A stretch of DNA of 64,000 nucleotides, taken from assembly GCF_047948215.1 (NCBI RefSeq), contig NC_134455.1, positions 305,864,147 to 305,928,146 of the forward strand, in the 5' to 3' direction. A program made the translations under genes and the position numbers. Shown here in pieces: positions 32,826 through 45,149 of the stretch. The first letter of the stretch is position 1; each line of letters begins with the position of its first letter. The notes under the pieces were generated by a model. That model was not told the origin of the DNA. It saw only the letters and a list, made by a program, of their open reading frames with translations, and searched no databases. Source of the DNA: Lycorma delicatula (lineage: Eukaryota; Arthropoda; Insecta; Hemiptera; Fulgoridae).

Positions 32826-34140
32826 ATGGTTGGTGGTCCATCTGAAAAAACCACCACTTTAAGTCTGGTGAAAAGGCCTCGGTCAGCTTCGTCTGACGAG
32901 GATAGTTTTGCCACAGCCAATGAAGATGGTGTTAGGTGCAAGAATGTTCGCTTTGTTGTTGTTAAGAATAATCAGGAGGGTGGCTCCCTTCAAAAGGTCT
33001 CACCTTTCTTGATTAGTAAATGCATCACAGGATATATTGGTTCTCCGAGGAACATTAAAAAATTACGTGACGGGACAATTCTGGTAGAGACATATAACGA
33101 CGAGCAGAGTCGATCTTTGTTACGTCTGACCAATATGGGGAGCATAAACGTAAGTACGGCATACCACAAGACCCTGAATACCAGTTGAGGAGTGATTTTT
33201 TGTCGTGACCTTCTAGAAATGAATTTGAAGGAAATTGCTGATGAACTTTGTACTCAAGATGTTGTAGAGGTGAAACGTATGATGAAACGGCAGAACGGGA
33301 CAGAAGACGCCGTCCCTTATACTGACGTTCAGTCTTCCTGTTCCTCCAGAGAGGATTAGAGTGGGTTAACTCTCCGTTCGGGTACGCCAGTTCATTCCCA
33401 ACCCACGGCGGTGTTTCAGGTGCCAAAGGTACGGTCACACTACAACATCTTGCTCGAGGTTGGAGGTCTGTGGTCGATGTGCTACCGAAGGTCACAGTGA
33501 CGCTAACTGCGAGGAAAGAGAACAATTTGCGAACTGAAATGGTTCTCATACGGCTCGCTCCCGAGATTGCCCAACCTTTAAGGAAGAGAAGGTGATTCTC
33601 GAGATCTGTACTGAGCAGAAACTATCTTTTCCGGCTGCACGCAGGGAGTATAGGAAGTTAGTTAACTCACGGAACCTCGTTCAACCTGATGTGTCCTTCC
33701 CCACTGCTGCGTCAAAAGAGACTGCTTCACCTGTTCATACTCTACAGTGCGGATCCTGCACGGAACTTAAGAAACTCGTTCAGATGCTTTCTGATCAGGT
33801 TACTTCGCTTAAGGCCACTATTTCCGGGCTGACAAGGATGAGTGAAAAGTCCTGCGTTGCAACAACTGATCCCAACAGTGTGCTCCGTACAAAAGTTCCC
33901 ACACCCAAAGTGGTGCCGACAGCCACTATTTCCGGGCTGACAAGGGTGAGTGAAAAGTCCTGTGTCGCAATAACAGAATCCAACAGTGTCGTCCATACAA
34001 AGGTTCCTGCTCCCTACGTGCTGCCGGTACGGACAGAGGCTACCACAGACGGCGGTAAGCCATCTAACAAGGCCCCCACGAAAGTAACCCGCATGACCAC
34101 CCCCTCCGGGATGTCAGGGCGTCGGAGTTATCTAAGTTGA
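32826..34140 (+). pseudogene. I-clade ORF1 (gag) with CCHC knuckles
   Basis: This would be the nucleic-acid-binding gag of the I-type LINE. I prefer the ATG at 32826 (MVGGPSEK) to an upstream start because the earlier codons read as leader. The N-terminal half includes ENDS-type charged sequence and GTILVETYN. After a TGA at 33186 (expected Arg) the reading goes on as GVIFCRDLLEMNLKEIADEL. The frame shifts near 33,320 to give PVPPERIRVG, with a TAA directly after. Knuckles CFRCQRYGHTTTSC (33412-) and CGRCATEGHSDANC follow. A third has lost its first half to a TGA at 33535, leaving NGSHTARSRDC. The C-terminal part carries a 36-residue in-frame tandem duplication. It ends at 34140. Confidence 0.85.
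33814..34029 (+). repeat. 108-bp in-frame tandem duplication in ORF1
   Basis: 33814-33921 and 33922-34029 are related copies, both starting GCCACTATTTCCGGGCTGAC, so 36 codons (ATISGLTR.SEKSCVA...) are doubled. The copies differ at several positions, so the event is not very recent. Confidence 0.9.
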
Positions 34141-34271
34141 AGCACACAAAAAAGAAAAATAGAATCACGTACAACTGAATTCTATGTGGTTTCCTGAGTA
34201 TATTTATTATTTATTATATGTTTTATTATTTATTGTTATTATACTTGTATTTTTTACTTTATTTTAATTTT

Positions 34272-37200
34272 ATGAACATTATTCAGTGGAATGTTCTGGT
34301 TGTACGGTCCCGCATTGCAGATATTGGAGTACTGGCGCGGCTACATGATCCGATTGTCATGTGTTTCCAAGAGACTCATCTTCTGCGACATGACTCAATC
34401 GCACTCAGGGGATACTTTTGTGAGAGATTCGACTGTGTAGTGGACGGTAGAGAGAGTTGTGGAGTGGCTATTTTCATGAGGGACTAGGTATCAGCTACAA
34501 GGATTCAGCTGACCACACTCGTTCCTGCTGTTGCAGTGAAGATCTCTGTCCCCTTCAACCTGCATTTCCATAATCTATATCTCTCGCGGAACACTGAGTT
34601 CAGTGCTCTGGATATCTCAAACCTCCTCGCACAAATACCGTCTCCATCATTAATAGTAGGAGATTTCAATGCCTACCATTTTTCTTGGGTCTCGACTTTC
34701 TGCTCCACTCGGGGAAATATAGTATACAATGTAAGACAGAACTTGGACCTTTGTTTGCTGAATGATGGATCTCATACATTCATGTCTTTATCATCTGGTA
34801 CTATGTCTAATACCGATCTCTCCATATGCTCGCCGGCTTTACTCCCTCGTTTTGGTTTGTCTGTTTGTCACGATTTTCATGGCAGCGACCATAAACCAAT
34901 TGTTCTTCGTTTCCGTGAGGACCACAAGATTCGGAGAAGGCCACGGAGGTGGATTGTTGAAAAGGCGAATTGGGATGGTTATCGTAAGGCCTTCCAATCG
35001 CAGTATGACGTCGGTGCGGGCGTCCTTGAGCAACTTTCCTCTCTTACGTCCAAAATACTTGAAACTGCCAGCAGATATTTCCCACAAACATTGGGCAATC
35101 CTAAACATCCTTCCGTTCCGTGGTGGAATGATGATTGCAAGTGTAATATTCGGAATCGACGGCGTGCACTACCCAAATTCAATAATATACCTAAAACTGA
35201 ACATCTAGATATGTACCGCAGAGTTAGAGCGGTGTGCCGTCGGGTCTTCTTAACCGCAGAGAAGAATTAATGGACGAAGTATATGAACACCATCTCACGT
35301 ACTACTCCCACATCTACTGTGTGGAGAAAAATCCATGCAATTTTCAGGTCGCCAGGGCATTCTATTCTCGGTCTCGTCGATGAGGGAGAACTTACATCAT
35401 CTTCGACTGTAGCAAATGCTTTAGCGAAATCTTTCCGTTCGGTGTCTCTCACCTCGTCATATAGTAACGACTTTCAGAGGTACAAAGCATGATGGAAGTA
35501 ATGGCGTTGATGATTGGTGTTTCGGTTGGTGAATTGAACACTCCATTCTTACTTAAAGAATTGTTACACGCACTTAGGAACTCACGTGACACTCCCTGGA
35601 CCAGACAACGTTCGCCTTTGTATGCTTTCGCACCTTCCTGACTCAGCACTACAACATCTTTTGAGTATTTACAATGGTTTATTCTCCGGGCAAGTATTTC
35701 TGCCCGACTGGTCAGAAGCATTTATTATACCAGTACTAAAGCCTGGCAAAGAGAAAACCGATCCCTTAAGCTACCGCCCTATTTCTTTAACAAGCGTACT
35801 GTGTAAAGTAATGGAGAGGATGGTGAACCGCAGGCTTGCATGGTACTTGGAGAAACATGGCTTTCTTTCATCGGAGCAGTGTGGTTTCCGAAAGGGGAGA
35901 TCTTCTATTGACCATTTATTATCGATGGAGGCAGCCATACAAAACGCCTTCCTGAACCGCCAACACCTCGTTGCTATCTTCTTCGATATAAAAAAGGAGT
36001 ACGACACGGCCTGGCGACGTGGCATCCTTAACACCCTTAGGAGGTGGTGGATCACTGGCAATATGCTTGCTTTTATCCGGCCGGGGATTCTTGGATCACC
36101 GGACCTTTCGTGTTCGTGTAGACGATTCACTTTCAGACAGTGTCGTCTCCGAAAATGGGGTACCTCAAGGTAGTGTATGAAGTGGCACCTTGTTTTCTGT
36201 GGCATAAATAGCATTACCGATTGTGTAAAGGCTCCTGTCTCTTGTTGTCTTTTCGTTGATGGTTTTGTTATTTACGTTGCGAGCCGCTCTACACTCACTG
36301 CCGAGCGACTGATACAGAACAGTATATTTCGCCTTGAGGCTTGGTCAGGGACTACTGGTTTTACATTTTCACCCGACAAGAAGAAATGTGTAGTCTTTTC
36401 TCGGCTACGGAAACCTTCTAATCCGCGGGTTTTACTGAACAGAGAGCTTATTGCTGTCTCTACTTACGTCAGGTTTCTGGGTTTGATTTTTGATAGCCGT
36501 CTTACCTGGGTCACACATATAAGGGAATTGAGGACAAAGTGCTCCAAACTTTTGGGTATGATGCGGGTCCTTAGTAACACCAACTGGGTGGCCGATCGGT
36601 CATGTATGTTGCGTTTTTACTACTCTCTTGTTCGTTCCCGTTTGGATTATGGTTGTGTCGCCTATTCTTCAGCTCGTCAAACCGTACTTAAGATGCTGGA
36701 CGGTGTGCATCATTCTTTTTTGGCTTGCCACAGGTGCGTTTAGATCGAGCCCTATCGCAGGCTTACTTGTAGACACTGGCGAGCCATCACTGTGGAATAG
36801 ACGTGACCAGCTTTTGTTGTCTTGTTTGCCCATCTCAGCGGACAACTGAATCAACCAGCTTTTGACCCTGTTAATAGGGATCCTAATTTGAGGAAATATG
36901 AGGACCGTCCACGTTGTATTGCGCCTGTGGGTGTCCGTGCAGAACGTCTGCTGCAGCGTATGAATGTTGGCAATCCCCCGTTGCTTCCATAATGTCCGTG
37001 CTCGAATCCCCCGTGGGGAATAAACCATGTGGATTTTAAATTTGATCTTACAACGTATGATAAACGATCAACGTCTCCTATTGTTTTCCAGGCGATATTT
37101 CAGTTTCTCCTCACCAAGTCGAACCCAGACGTGGTGGTATACACTGATGGGTCGAAACATGACGGTAACGTTGGTTGTTCTTTTGTTTTCGATGAACAGA

Positions 37201-37942
37201 CTTATATTTTGGCCTACCTGGTGTTACGAGTGTGCTCACCGCGGAACTACTCGCTGTGGATGGGGCTCTAACTATCGTTGGCCCTAAATATAGGTGCATT
37301 CTTATTTGCAGTGATTCGAACAGTGCTCTCCAGGCGTTGGAAAACCTTTATTCTGGACATCCTGTCGTCGTTGGCATTTATGATAAAATCGCTGAATTAG
37401 ATAAACGAAACGTGGTGGGGGTGGGGGTTCGGTTTTTGCTGGATCCCTAGTCAGTTGGAATTCTAGGTAACGAGAGGCCAGATTCTGCTGCGAAAGAAGC
37501 ATGTATTCAGCCTCCTTTCACCACCCGAGTTGCTACCTTTGATTTTATCAATTATATAAAACAATCACTACGAGCGAGGTGGCAAAGTGGCTGGACGGCT
37601 GCCGTCGAAAATAAACTTCGACGGATTAAACATTCAGTGTTGCCGTGGTGCTCCTCTTGCAGTAACTCTCGTCGTGAGGAAGTGGTCCTCTGCCTGTTAC
37701 GGTTGGGGCATACGAGGATCACGCACGAATATCTAATTTCAGGAGGAGACCCACCCCTGTGCACACGATGCAACTGCCGCATGACTGTGCACCACATTCT
37801 CGTGGACTGCGTATGTTATGCGGCGTTGCGTCGTCAGTTTAATATACCCAGCAACATTCGTGATATCTTGTGCATTGATAACAGGATTTTGGAACGGATG
37901 TTTCTCTTTTTAAATGGTACTGGGTTACTGCAAAGGATTTAA
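34272..37942 (+). pseudogene. I-clade ORF2: endonuclease, RT, RNase H, CCHC
   Basis: The ORF is about 1,220 codons long, normal for the group. The APE endonuclease (34,272-34,920) shows IIQWNV, CFQETHL, VGDFNAYH and GSDHKPI. The RT (35,590-36,700) shows KPGKEKTDPLSYRPISL, CGFRKGRSSIDHL, motif A FFDIKKEYD (35979-36005), a motif B GVPQGS broken by a stop, and motif C FVDG (36252-36263). RNase H shows YTDGSK (37,140), LTAELLAVDGAL (37,232), CSDSNSAL (37,308) and NERPDSAAKEA (37,470). The C-terminus has CTRCNCRMTVHHILVDC (37,758-37,812). TAG at 34485, TAA at about 35268, compensating frameshifts near 35,485 and 35,590, and further breaks at 36,173 and 36,740-37,450 destroy it. The second Asp of the FVDD motif is Gly. 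Confidence 0.9.
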
Positions 37943-38340
37943 TATGCTCATATATGTTTTTCTATAAGGAGAGTTTTTTAAATAATTTTAACCTTTATTT
38001 TCGATTTGATGTTTTAGTTCTGTGTTTAATTTTACTATCCGGGGAGGGGATTTTTGCACAACCTATCAGAGTTAGGTAAGTTTTTATACTTTCTTTGTTC
38101 TATTATTTAAGCTTTTATATTGTATCAACTTTGTCTGTGGTATTAGTTTTGGGTTTTGTTTTGCTTTCTTAGCTTGTTTTAGTAAATTTTTATTATATGG
38201 TTAATATTACGTTTACACCCTGTGTGGTTTATTATTTTGAAGTTATTTCACCCTTTTAATAATAACTACCGGGCGTAGATAACGCCCAGCGTTTTTCGCC
38301 CACAAACAACAAAAATAAATAAATAAAATAAATAAATAAT

Positions 38341-39329
38341 GCATGATTCCGCTAAAATAATTTCATTGCAGAGAAATATTTTCCATTATTTTTTTGTGTA
38401 TTCTTCATAATATAGAATATTTTCCATCCATTTGGAGCAATAATATTTGCTTTTTATGAATAATTTTGTATACATAGCTATGTATGGAAAAATATTTCAG
38501 TTAATTAAATATTGAATTGTATTTTAGGGTTAAGTATGATATCTGTAATGGAAAATTGAAGAATAAATATTAGATGTGAATAAACAAACATTATCGAACT
38601 AATAGTGGTATAAATTGCAACTAACTTCGAGCATTATTTTTTAAAACAAAAGTCTTTTTAAGTAAAACATTCAAAGCGTAAAATGCTTCTATCAATATTT
38701 TACTTTATTTATATGCATTTAACAGGTTGCAAATGAAGTTTTACTTTGCAAAACAACTTTTTAAAATTAAAGTGTGTTACAAAATAAAATTAACAAGCAG
38801 AAAAATAGGAAAAGTTTGAACGTTTTTTTTTTGCTTTCAATAAAAGTAATTATTTCATCGAAAATCTGTTTATCACAAGTTTATACCAATACATTTTTAC
38901 CGAAAAGTTGCATTTTACATAGATGTAGAATTTATAAACAAAATAATTCAAATAAAAAAACTCACTAAAATACAAATGAAAAAAGTCAATTTCATAATAA
39001 GCACTGAATTCTTACCTAAACCAAATAGAAAAAAACAAGTAATACATTTACAAAAATAATGTGTTTTGTCGCTAATCAAATTTATTAATGAAGAATTTTT
39101 TTTCGTGCTCTTTTTGAAGTTGAATCTATCTGCAGCTACGTAAATAATATTAAAGAAATACTAAAAAAATTTTACTACGACTACTGAAATGTTAATAGTA
39201 AATATTATTTATTAAAAAATTAATCGACTTGATGAAAAGTATCAAAGTCAAATAATTTGCTGTCAGTAAATATATTAAATAAGGAAATTACCTCGTAAAA
39301 TTTTGAGTCCAAAAAGCTTTATTTAGGTA
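38341..39329. other. AT-rich, no gene recognised
   Basis: Only short chance frames. Confidence 0.5.
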
Positions 39330-39899
39330 ATTGTTGTAAAGTCCAAGTGAGGGATCTTATTAGGATCCGACGACCAATAAGGTAGGCTGCATTCCGGAGA
39401 TCGCATTCAAATGCATCCTAATAACTCGGTCCTTCAGAGCCCTGTCTTTAAAGAAATTAGTGGAGATCCCTGAAGAGGATGTTTAGCATTTCAATCACCG
39501 CCCAAAATGAAATGTGAACCAAAATTGATAAGAAATCAGAGAAAGTTGCAACTGTCGTCAACTATCAAGGACAAGTACACTACAGCACTCTAGGCCGCAC
39601 AAGCCAATCCTGGATCACTACTGAGCTCGCCTGAATGTGATCTGTTCTATTCTCCAGCAGGTTATGATAATGTTTTATGACGTTTTTAACCGTAATAACA
39701 GTGCCTCCTTGTACTCTGTCATCGGGATGACTAATACAGTAGGTAGAATAATATCGAACAGGAAGGAAAGTGAAATGCGTTTTCGGAAGTAAGGCAATGA
39801 ATGTCTCAGGATTCACTATTCAATAAACCTTTTAGTACCTTCTCTCCGACCTGCTAGTCCATTAATATTCCACGTCGCCAGTCTCAGGAACTTAGCCTT
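39330..39899 (-). pseudogene. Jockey-type ORF2 start: APE endonuclease N-terminal part
   Basis: The minus strand begins KFLRLATWNINGLAGRREGT (about 39,898-39,840), the typical first beta strand and Asn of APE endonucleases in LINE ORF2. After a break it continues as MNPETFIALLPKTHF and SHPDDRVQGGTVITVKN, then TDHIQASSVVIQDW, all conserved in Jockey-like endonucleases. The catalytic Glu of the usual SETHF is Lys here (PKTHF, codon 39781-39783). The end of the fragment still shows LPYWSSDPNKIPHLDF (near 39,340-39,390). The rest of ORF2 is absent. Confidence 0.75.
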
Positions 39900-41045
39900 A
39901 ACAGAGTTTTGTAAATAAATTCGTAGGAAATTAACAGAGTTTTGAAAATATTTTTGTAAGAAGTCCTATTAGATCTCCTTTTTAGCTTACCTAGCTTATT
40001 CTCAGAAATATTCTGGACATTGTGATCAACAGCTGCAGCGTAAGATCTTGAACGAGCAGAAAAATTCGTGCGCGGAATTCTCATTCGTTTTCCGACTCAA
40101 TGGGAAGGATATATTATCCAAATTGAAAGAAGTAGCCTGCCGACCTTGATTTCCAATAGAAGTATTTAGTCTCCTACACAACGTGGCCCCGATAAAGCTG
40201 CGTACTGCTATTTCTCTTTTGACAGCGCATACATTGCGCCACTCTTGTGATCGTCTTAAGATCTCAATGACAACCACAGAATTGGCGATATGTTTTAACC
40301 CATACAGCTCCTTATTGTTATCTCTCAGCTCAAGATTTACAAAGAAATTTTATATTGGCTCTTTCGTAATTCGGTGCCTCGCATTGATAATGGTAAGGAC
40401 TGCATGACTGTGACTCTCAAGTTCTTCTCTGTTGAGCTCCACTTGAATAAAGAATAATTTTAGGTTCCTCACTACTATTCGAAAGGCTCTTTCATCCTTC
40501 CTGTTGAAACTGTAGCCGATTAGTTGGTGTTTCCTAATCAAGTCAAATATCTTTTTTTAGACTACCATATACTTTGAAACAATGCGCAATCGTTTAGTGC
40601 TGAATGTTCTATTATTGCAGTCGCATTTACCAACAACTGTTTCAGTTAATTCGTGCAGTCTCATAATATCAGTGATGTCATACAGGACTATAGGTAGTGG
40701 CTTAATTGCGTCCTTCCGATCGGTTTCCACGTTGGTTTTCTCTATAGGGAGATCTTGAAAACAATTCGATAAAGGTAAATTATCTGCTGGTAAGTGGGAC
40801 TAAGATTTACGTCCCCTCGAACCCAGCACACTCTGCCATAGTACATGTGTTTCATGCGGGTTTGTGTTGTAAGTTTCAGTTTCGCTGTCATCAGATACAT
40901 CAAATATAATATCGTCCATGATATGTCTACGTTGACACTGTTTTCTAGGATCTCTACTACAGGCTGACAAGGATCCACGTTTTCTGGATGACGTTGCACC
41001 GGAAGTATTAGTTCCTGACCCATTTTCATCGATGAACACAGCCAA
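39900..41045 (-). pseudogene. Jockey-type ORF1 (gag)
   Basis: It opens at 41045 (minus) with MAVFIDENGSGTNTSGATSS and KRGSLSACSRDPRKQ. The PRE/C2HC-type gag core follows at about 40,540: RKHQLIGYSFNRKDERAFRI, then VVRNL and later SHAVLTIINARHRITKEPI. This matches Jockey/X-type gag (KDEKA.R.V.RNLH, then VRH..TKEPL). A degenerate knuckle start QCMRCQK is visible in another frame near 40,220. Several frameshifts interrupt it. It sits directly upstream of the endonuclease start, the normal ORF1-ORF2 order, on the minus strand. Confidence 0.7.
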
Positions 41046-41110
41046 AGGCTGATCTATACTTGAAGCCTTTACCCATTAGGTTAACCCAAAGATCGATTTC
41101 CCACTGGTGA
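41046..41110 (-). other. Probable 5' leader of the minus-strand Jockey-type LINE
   Basis: GC-richer sequence upstream of the gag start. The composition falls to AT-rich at about 41,110, which I take as the element's 5' border. Confidence 0.35.
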
Positions 41111-43355
41111 AGATAAAATGTTTACAAATAATGAAAATTAAGTATGCAGATTAATACCATTTTATTAAGTGATTCAAAAACTTACATGCTATAGAATAAT
41201 ACTCTTAAATAAAAACAACTAAAAAAATTAAATATGAAAGTGTAAACAATCTTGTTACTTAAAATAGCTGATTCAGACTAATGTGAGTAACACAAAATTT
41301 CTAGAGCTTCTTCTATTATCCGTAAAACGAAAATTATAAAATATGGCTTATTACAAATGTTTTTTAACAGGCCGTGGAGAAATAAAATTTCATAGACGAA
41401 CGACTACAGAATTTGCATAAAGTTGGTAACAAAAATTCTTCAAAAATTAATTTATGTATACAAAAACATTCGGGCTGAAGACAGGTTGGTATTTTCCAAA
41501 TAAAAAGGTTATTTATAATTTAATAGCAAAACAACAATTTAATTTTTAACTAATTGTTTTATAATTGTTTTCCATTGCAAATTTTATTACAGTGTTTGAG
41601 TTATTACTCGTATTTTACTTGTTAAAGGATATTTGATGAAGAAGGAAATTTAAAAACCAAATTTTAATTATCTAATGACTTTTAAAACTCACTTAATAAA
41701 AGTTATTTATTTTTTATATACCACAATGTATTTTTAACACTATTTTTTTCCCCGAACAGGCCTGCAGTGAACCGTGGAAAATTTATCTCAATTCCTTCGG
41801 TTCTGATTTTCCCTCTTACTCCTCCAGAATTCTTTCATTCTTTCACTATGCTGTGTTTTTCGTTGTTCTGTGTAGCACATGTGCTCTCTTTTCTTTTTTG
41901 CATTCCTATTTTATGGATTTTTTTCACTAGATTTTTTCTATCTTGACAATCTTCTTTTTCTATATTTGCTTTATTTAGGTCTTCCTTTACTTATTTTATG
42001 TACGAGGATGGAGTTTTATATTTCAAAAATTCATCAAATTGTTTTTGTTCAATCTATCTGAATCTATTTGAATCGTATGTACCACGAATTTTAGTATTCT
42101 TTAATATCTGTATAGAATATATTTTTATATATAATCCTTTTTTTTCAATAATTAAATAGATACATATTTAGTTATTCAAATTTTTTCAGGAGTTTCTGTA
42201 CGAATGTTTAATTATAGCAACATATAAATAAGAATGTTCAAATGAAAAAGAAGATTACATTAAAAAACATTATGCATACATTAAATTAAGAATCAAAATC
42301 TTTATGTGAGATTGACTGTTGTGGTTTTTCGTTGTTGAAAAGAATATTTACAAACGTCATAAAAGATTGTGCTTTTCAATTTAATTCCTAACTTATGTAA
42401 GAGATCAAAAACACCTATCTATATAAATCGTGTAAAACGCTATTGGGGATTTAACTGACAACTTAATGCGATTAATATTGGACGAAGAGATTTCAGTTGA
42501 TAAATATGTCGTCTCAATCATTAAATTTTTATTATTTTCTTTTATATTTGTCTTCAAAGGTAGGCGGAATAAAATCTTTTAAGTGAAATAGATAGATCTA
42601 AATTATATCGAAATACGTAGGTGCCATAACTTAAATTTTTAACAACAATTTGATATAACAACAGATATTTTAATATGAAGAATAGCTTGATAAAATAAGA
42701 TCTTTCAAAACTTTAAATTTGTAAACGCCTTACAAAAAAAAAAAATAATAATAATAATAATAAACAAAATTTGTAATTAAGAATTCATGCTTTTGATTCA
42801 CTTGTGGAAATGGAACGTATCAAAAATGTCAATTATACATTTTTTATTTTACAATACAAATTCCTATTTTAAAAGTGACAGAAAGTATATGCATAACCTG
42901 CTCACAATTCAAATCAGCGACAAATATTATGTAATTAGGACATAATACAAACGAGAATATAAAATATTTTTTGTTTTGTAAGATAAATAGTAAGACAAAG
43001 GAAGTCTAAGAAATAAAATTTCTTTAAAAATTCAAAATACAGAAGCTTATCTTGTTATCGACATCTCCTGATAATGTGTGCAATTCATTTTTAAAAATAA
43101 TGGCAAAAAGTTAATTTGATAAAAAAAATCACTTATGTATAATAAAGGCGATATTAAAAAATTGTCGTATTTAGATGTAACATCTTTAATATTAAATAAA
43201 ATACAAGGAAGGCAAATATATTTAAACTACAGAATTTTTAACAAATTAAGTAGATATGGTTGCCAAAATTTCAGAAGAGTATATTTTTAAATTTATAATA
43301 TAGTTTATGACTAAAAGTTCAATAAACAAATAGGTAAATTCTTAAGAATTAAAAG
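41111..43355. other. AT-rich, no gene recognised
   Basis: It contains an (A)n(TAA)n tract at 42,734-42,763. Frames are short and hydrophobic by composition. Confidence 0.5.
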
Positions 43356-43835
43356 ACACGACTGCCAAAAAAAAACCATTGCTGACAAACATTGCTCTTT
43401 AATATAGGATAATTAAAGAGCTTGCGCGAGACAATTTTGTATATAGTATAATTTTATTATCAATTTTTTTAAATTTATTTATATATATTTATTTATAATA
43501 GCCTATGACACTTCCCGTAATGTATGGATTCCAACGCTGGATCATACTTCAAAATTGGTTTTGCTGTTGAGCTGCTACAGTAGAACATACATACATTCAC
43601 TCTAAATATATTATACTTCTCTTTGAGCAGTTGTGTAATTATTGTTATAATTTTCTGTGACTTTTTTATCGTAACTAAATCTATGGATTTTATTTTTATC
43701 TTAGAATAAAAGTCGCGGGTTCATACATCTGAATAGAATCAGTGGTTGAGCTATTAAGCTGTTATGGTGTAACAAACATGCATGCATACATGCATACACC
43801 CTAAATGAATTGCACTCCTTTTTGGGCAGTCGTGT
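43356..43835 (+). mobile_element. MITE-like element, family C, copy 2 (paired TIRs)
   Basis: ACACGACTGCC (43356-43366) at the left is the inverse of GGCAGTCGTGT (43825-43835) at the right, with A/T-rich extension on both. Next to the left TIR is the hairpin GCTCTTTAAT ... ATAATTAAAGAGC (about 43,395-43,421). Two homologous modules follow at about 43,500-43,645 and 43,715-43,835. Each has the GTTGAGCT/CATACATG region and ends in a TIR-like GCAG(T)nGTGTAATTA. No coding capacity. AATTA lies close to both ends as a possible but unproven duplication. Confidence 0.75.
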
Positions 43836-45149
43836 AATTACGAATAATTAAAGAACTTTTTTTTAGTTATAAATAAATTGTATAAAGATTATATTCTGAA
43901 ATGAAATGTATTTGAGGGATTAAATTAATTTATCTTATTTAACGGCTCGAAATGCTACAATTTTTATTCCAAATAACATTTCAGATCAATCTATTACCAA
44001 TATCTACAGTGATGTTACCATTAGCGTTTTTTTAAGAACGTAACGTCTGTAATGTTTTTAACATACAGCGTTAACAATGCTACTAGTAATCCCCGTACAA
44101 AAAGATAAATAACTCTAAAAGATAATATTTAAGAAACAAAATTCTATATTTTAATATAAAAATCGAGTCGATTAATATTTAATAATTTTGAATTCATTTC
44201 CGTTTTCACATATTGTTTAACAAATATACTTTACACATATTTTCCACTTTATTTTGGTTGATTAAAACGACATTGTGTCGTATAAAAAAGGTTCAAAATA
44301 AAATAAAAGGTAAAATTATTTTGAAATTTCATCACATTTCTTAATTAAAAATAAATTACTTCAATGGTAGCTTCCTGACATTGTTTATTCATAACCATTT
44401 CTTTAATTTTTATAAAAAATACCATACAGCTTTTTTGTAGTTTTGAAAAATCAAATAATCAAATATTATTTATTATTATAATTAAAACGGCTGTGCTTAT
44501 ATATCTATTTAAAAAATATGTTTTATATTAATATTATAAATACATTTTTAGCTGTTCTAAATATTATAACAAATATGTACATATTTTACATTGTGAAAGA
44601 TCCTACTGAATATTAATGAGTAAATATCCTCGGGAACAAGTTGAAAGGGAGATTCTCTCAGATAGGAATCTGATTTGAATAAACACGATTACAAATGCAA
44701 TCGATAAAGATAGTGATACTGATAAAACAGTTTGTTCTCGCATTGAATTAAAACATTTTTATAAATTTTGTTTTTTGCATAAACTAACAAAGAAGAAACA
44801 TAACGGTTTATTTGCGTTTAAAGGAACAATAAGCATATAGATTAATAAAAACCTTCAACGTCAAAAAAAAAAAGTAAAGTAATCTTTCTTCCTTCTCTTT
44901 ATCAAGAATATTAAAAAAATTCAAAAATGATAACAATAAAAGAGCTTAAAAAATATAACAATGCTCAGAGAATTTCAAGTTATAAAGAATAAATAAATAA
45001 ATAAAATTTTTCTGCGTAAAATTGAGTTGACTAAAATGTTAAATTAAGTAAATAATTGTGAAAAAAAATAAGGATAAATGCGACTCACGAATCCATATAA
45101 ACTTCATTTATCTTTACGTCTGTTTACTGTAATACAGAGAGTTTAACTG
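43836..45149. other. AT-rich, no gene recognised
   Basis: Nothing supported beyond homopolymers. Confidence 0.5.

Larger units (their letters stand above)
32385..38330 (+). mobile_element. I-clade non-LTR retrotransposon, near full length, inactive
   Basis: The element has a GC-rich 5' UTR (about 32,385-32,825) starting with a CCCC/GGGG hairpin, then ORF1 (gag) and ORF2 (endonuclease, RT, RNase H, CCHC). A 3' UTR of about 370 bp follows, and the tail is AAATAAATAAAT-like (38,311-38,340). A hairpin GGGCG/CGCCC (38271-38275, 38283-38287) lies just before the tail. AATAAATAA borders both ends (32376-32384, 38331-38339) but overlaps the tail pattern, so the TSD is only tentative. An RNase H domain after the RT places it in the I group. 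Multiple stops and frameshifts inactivate it. Confidence 0.88.

Noticed and set aside
33055..33549. 164-codon minus frame
   Set aside because: Shadow of the I-clade gag on the opposite strand. The plus-strand CCHC knuckles show the true frame.
34839..36214. Minus-strand frames of 60-147 codons
   Set aside because: They are antisense shadows of the endonuclease and RT of ORF2.
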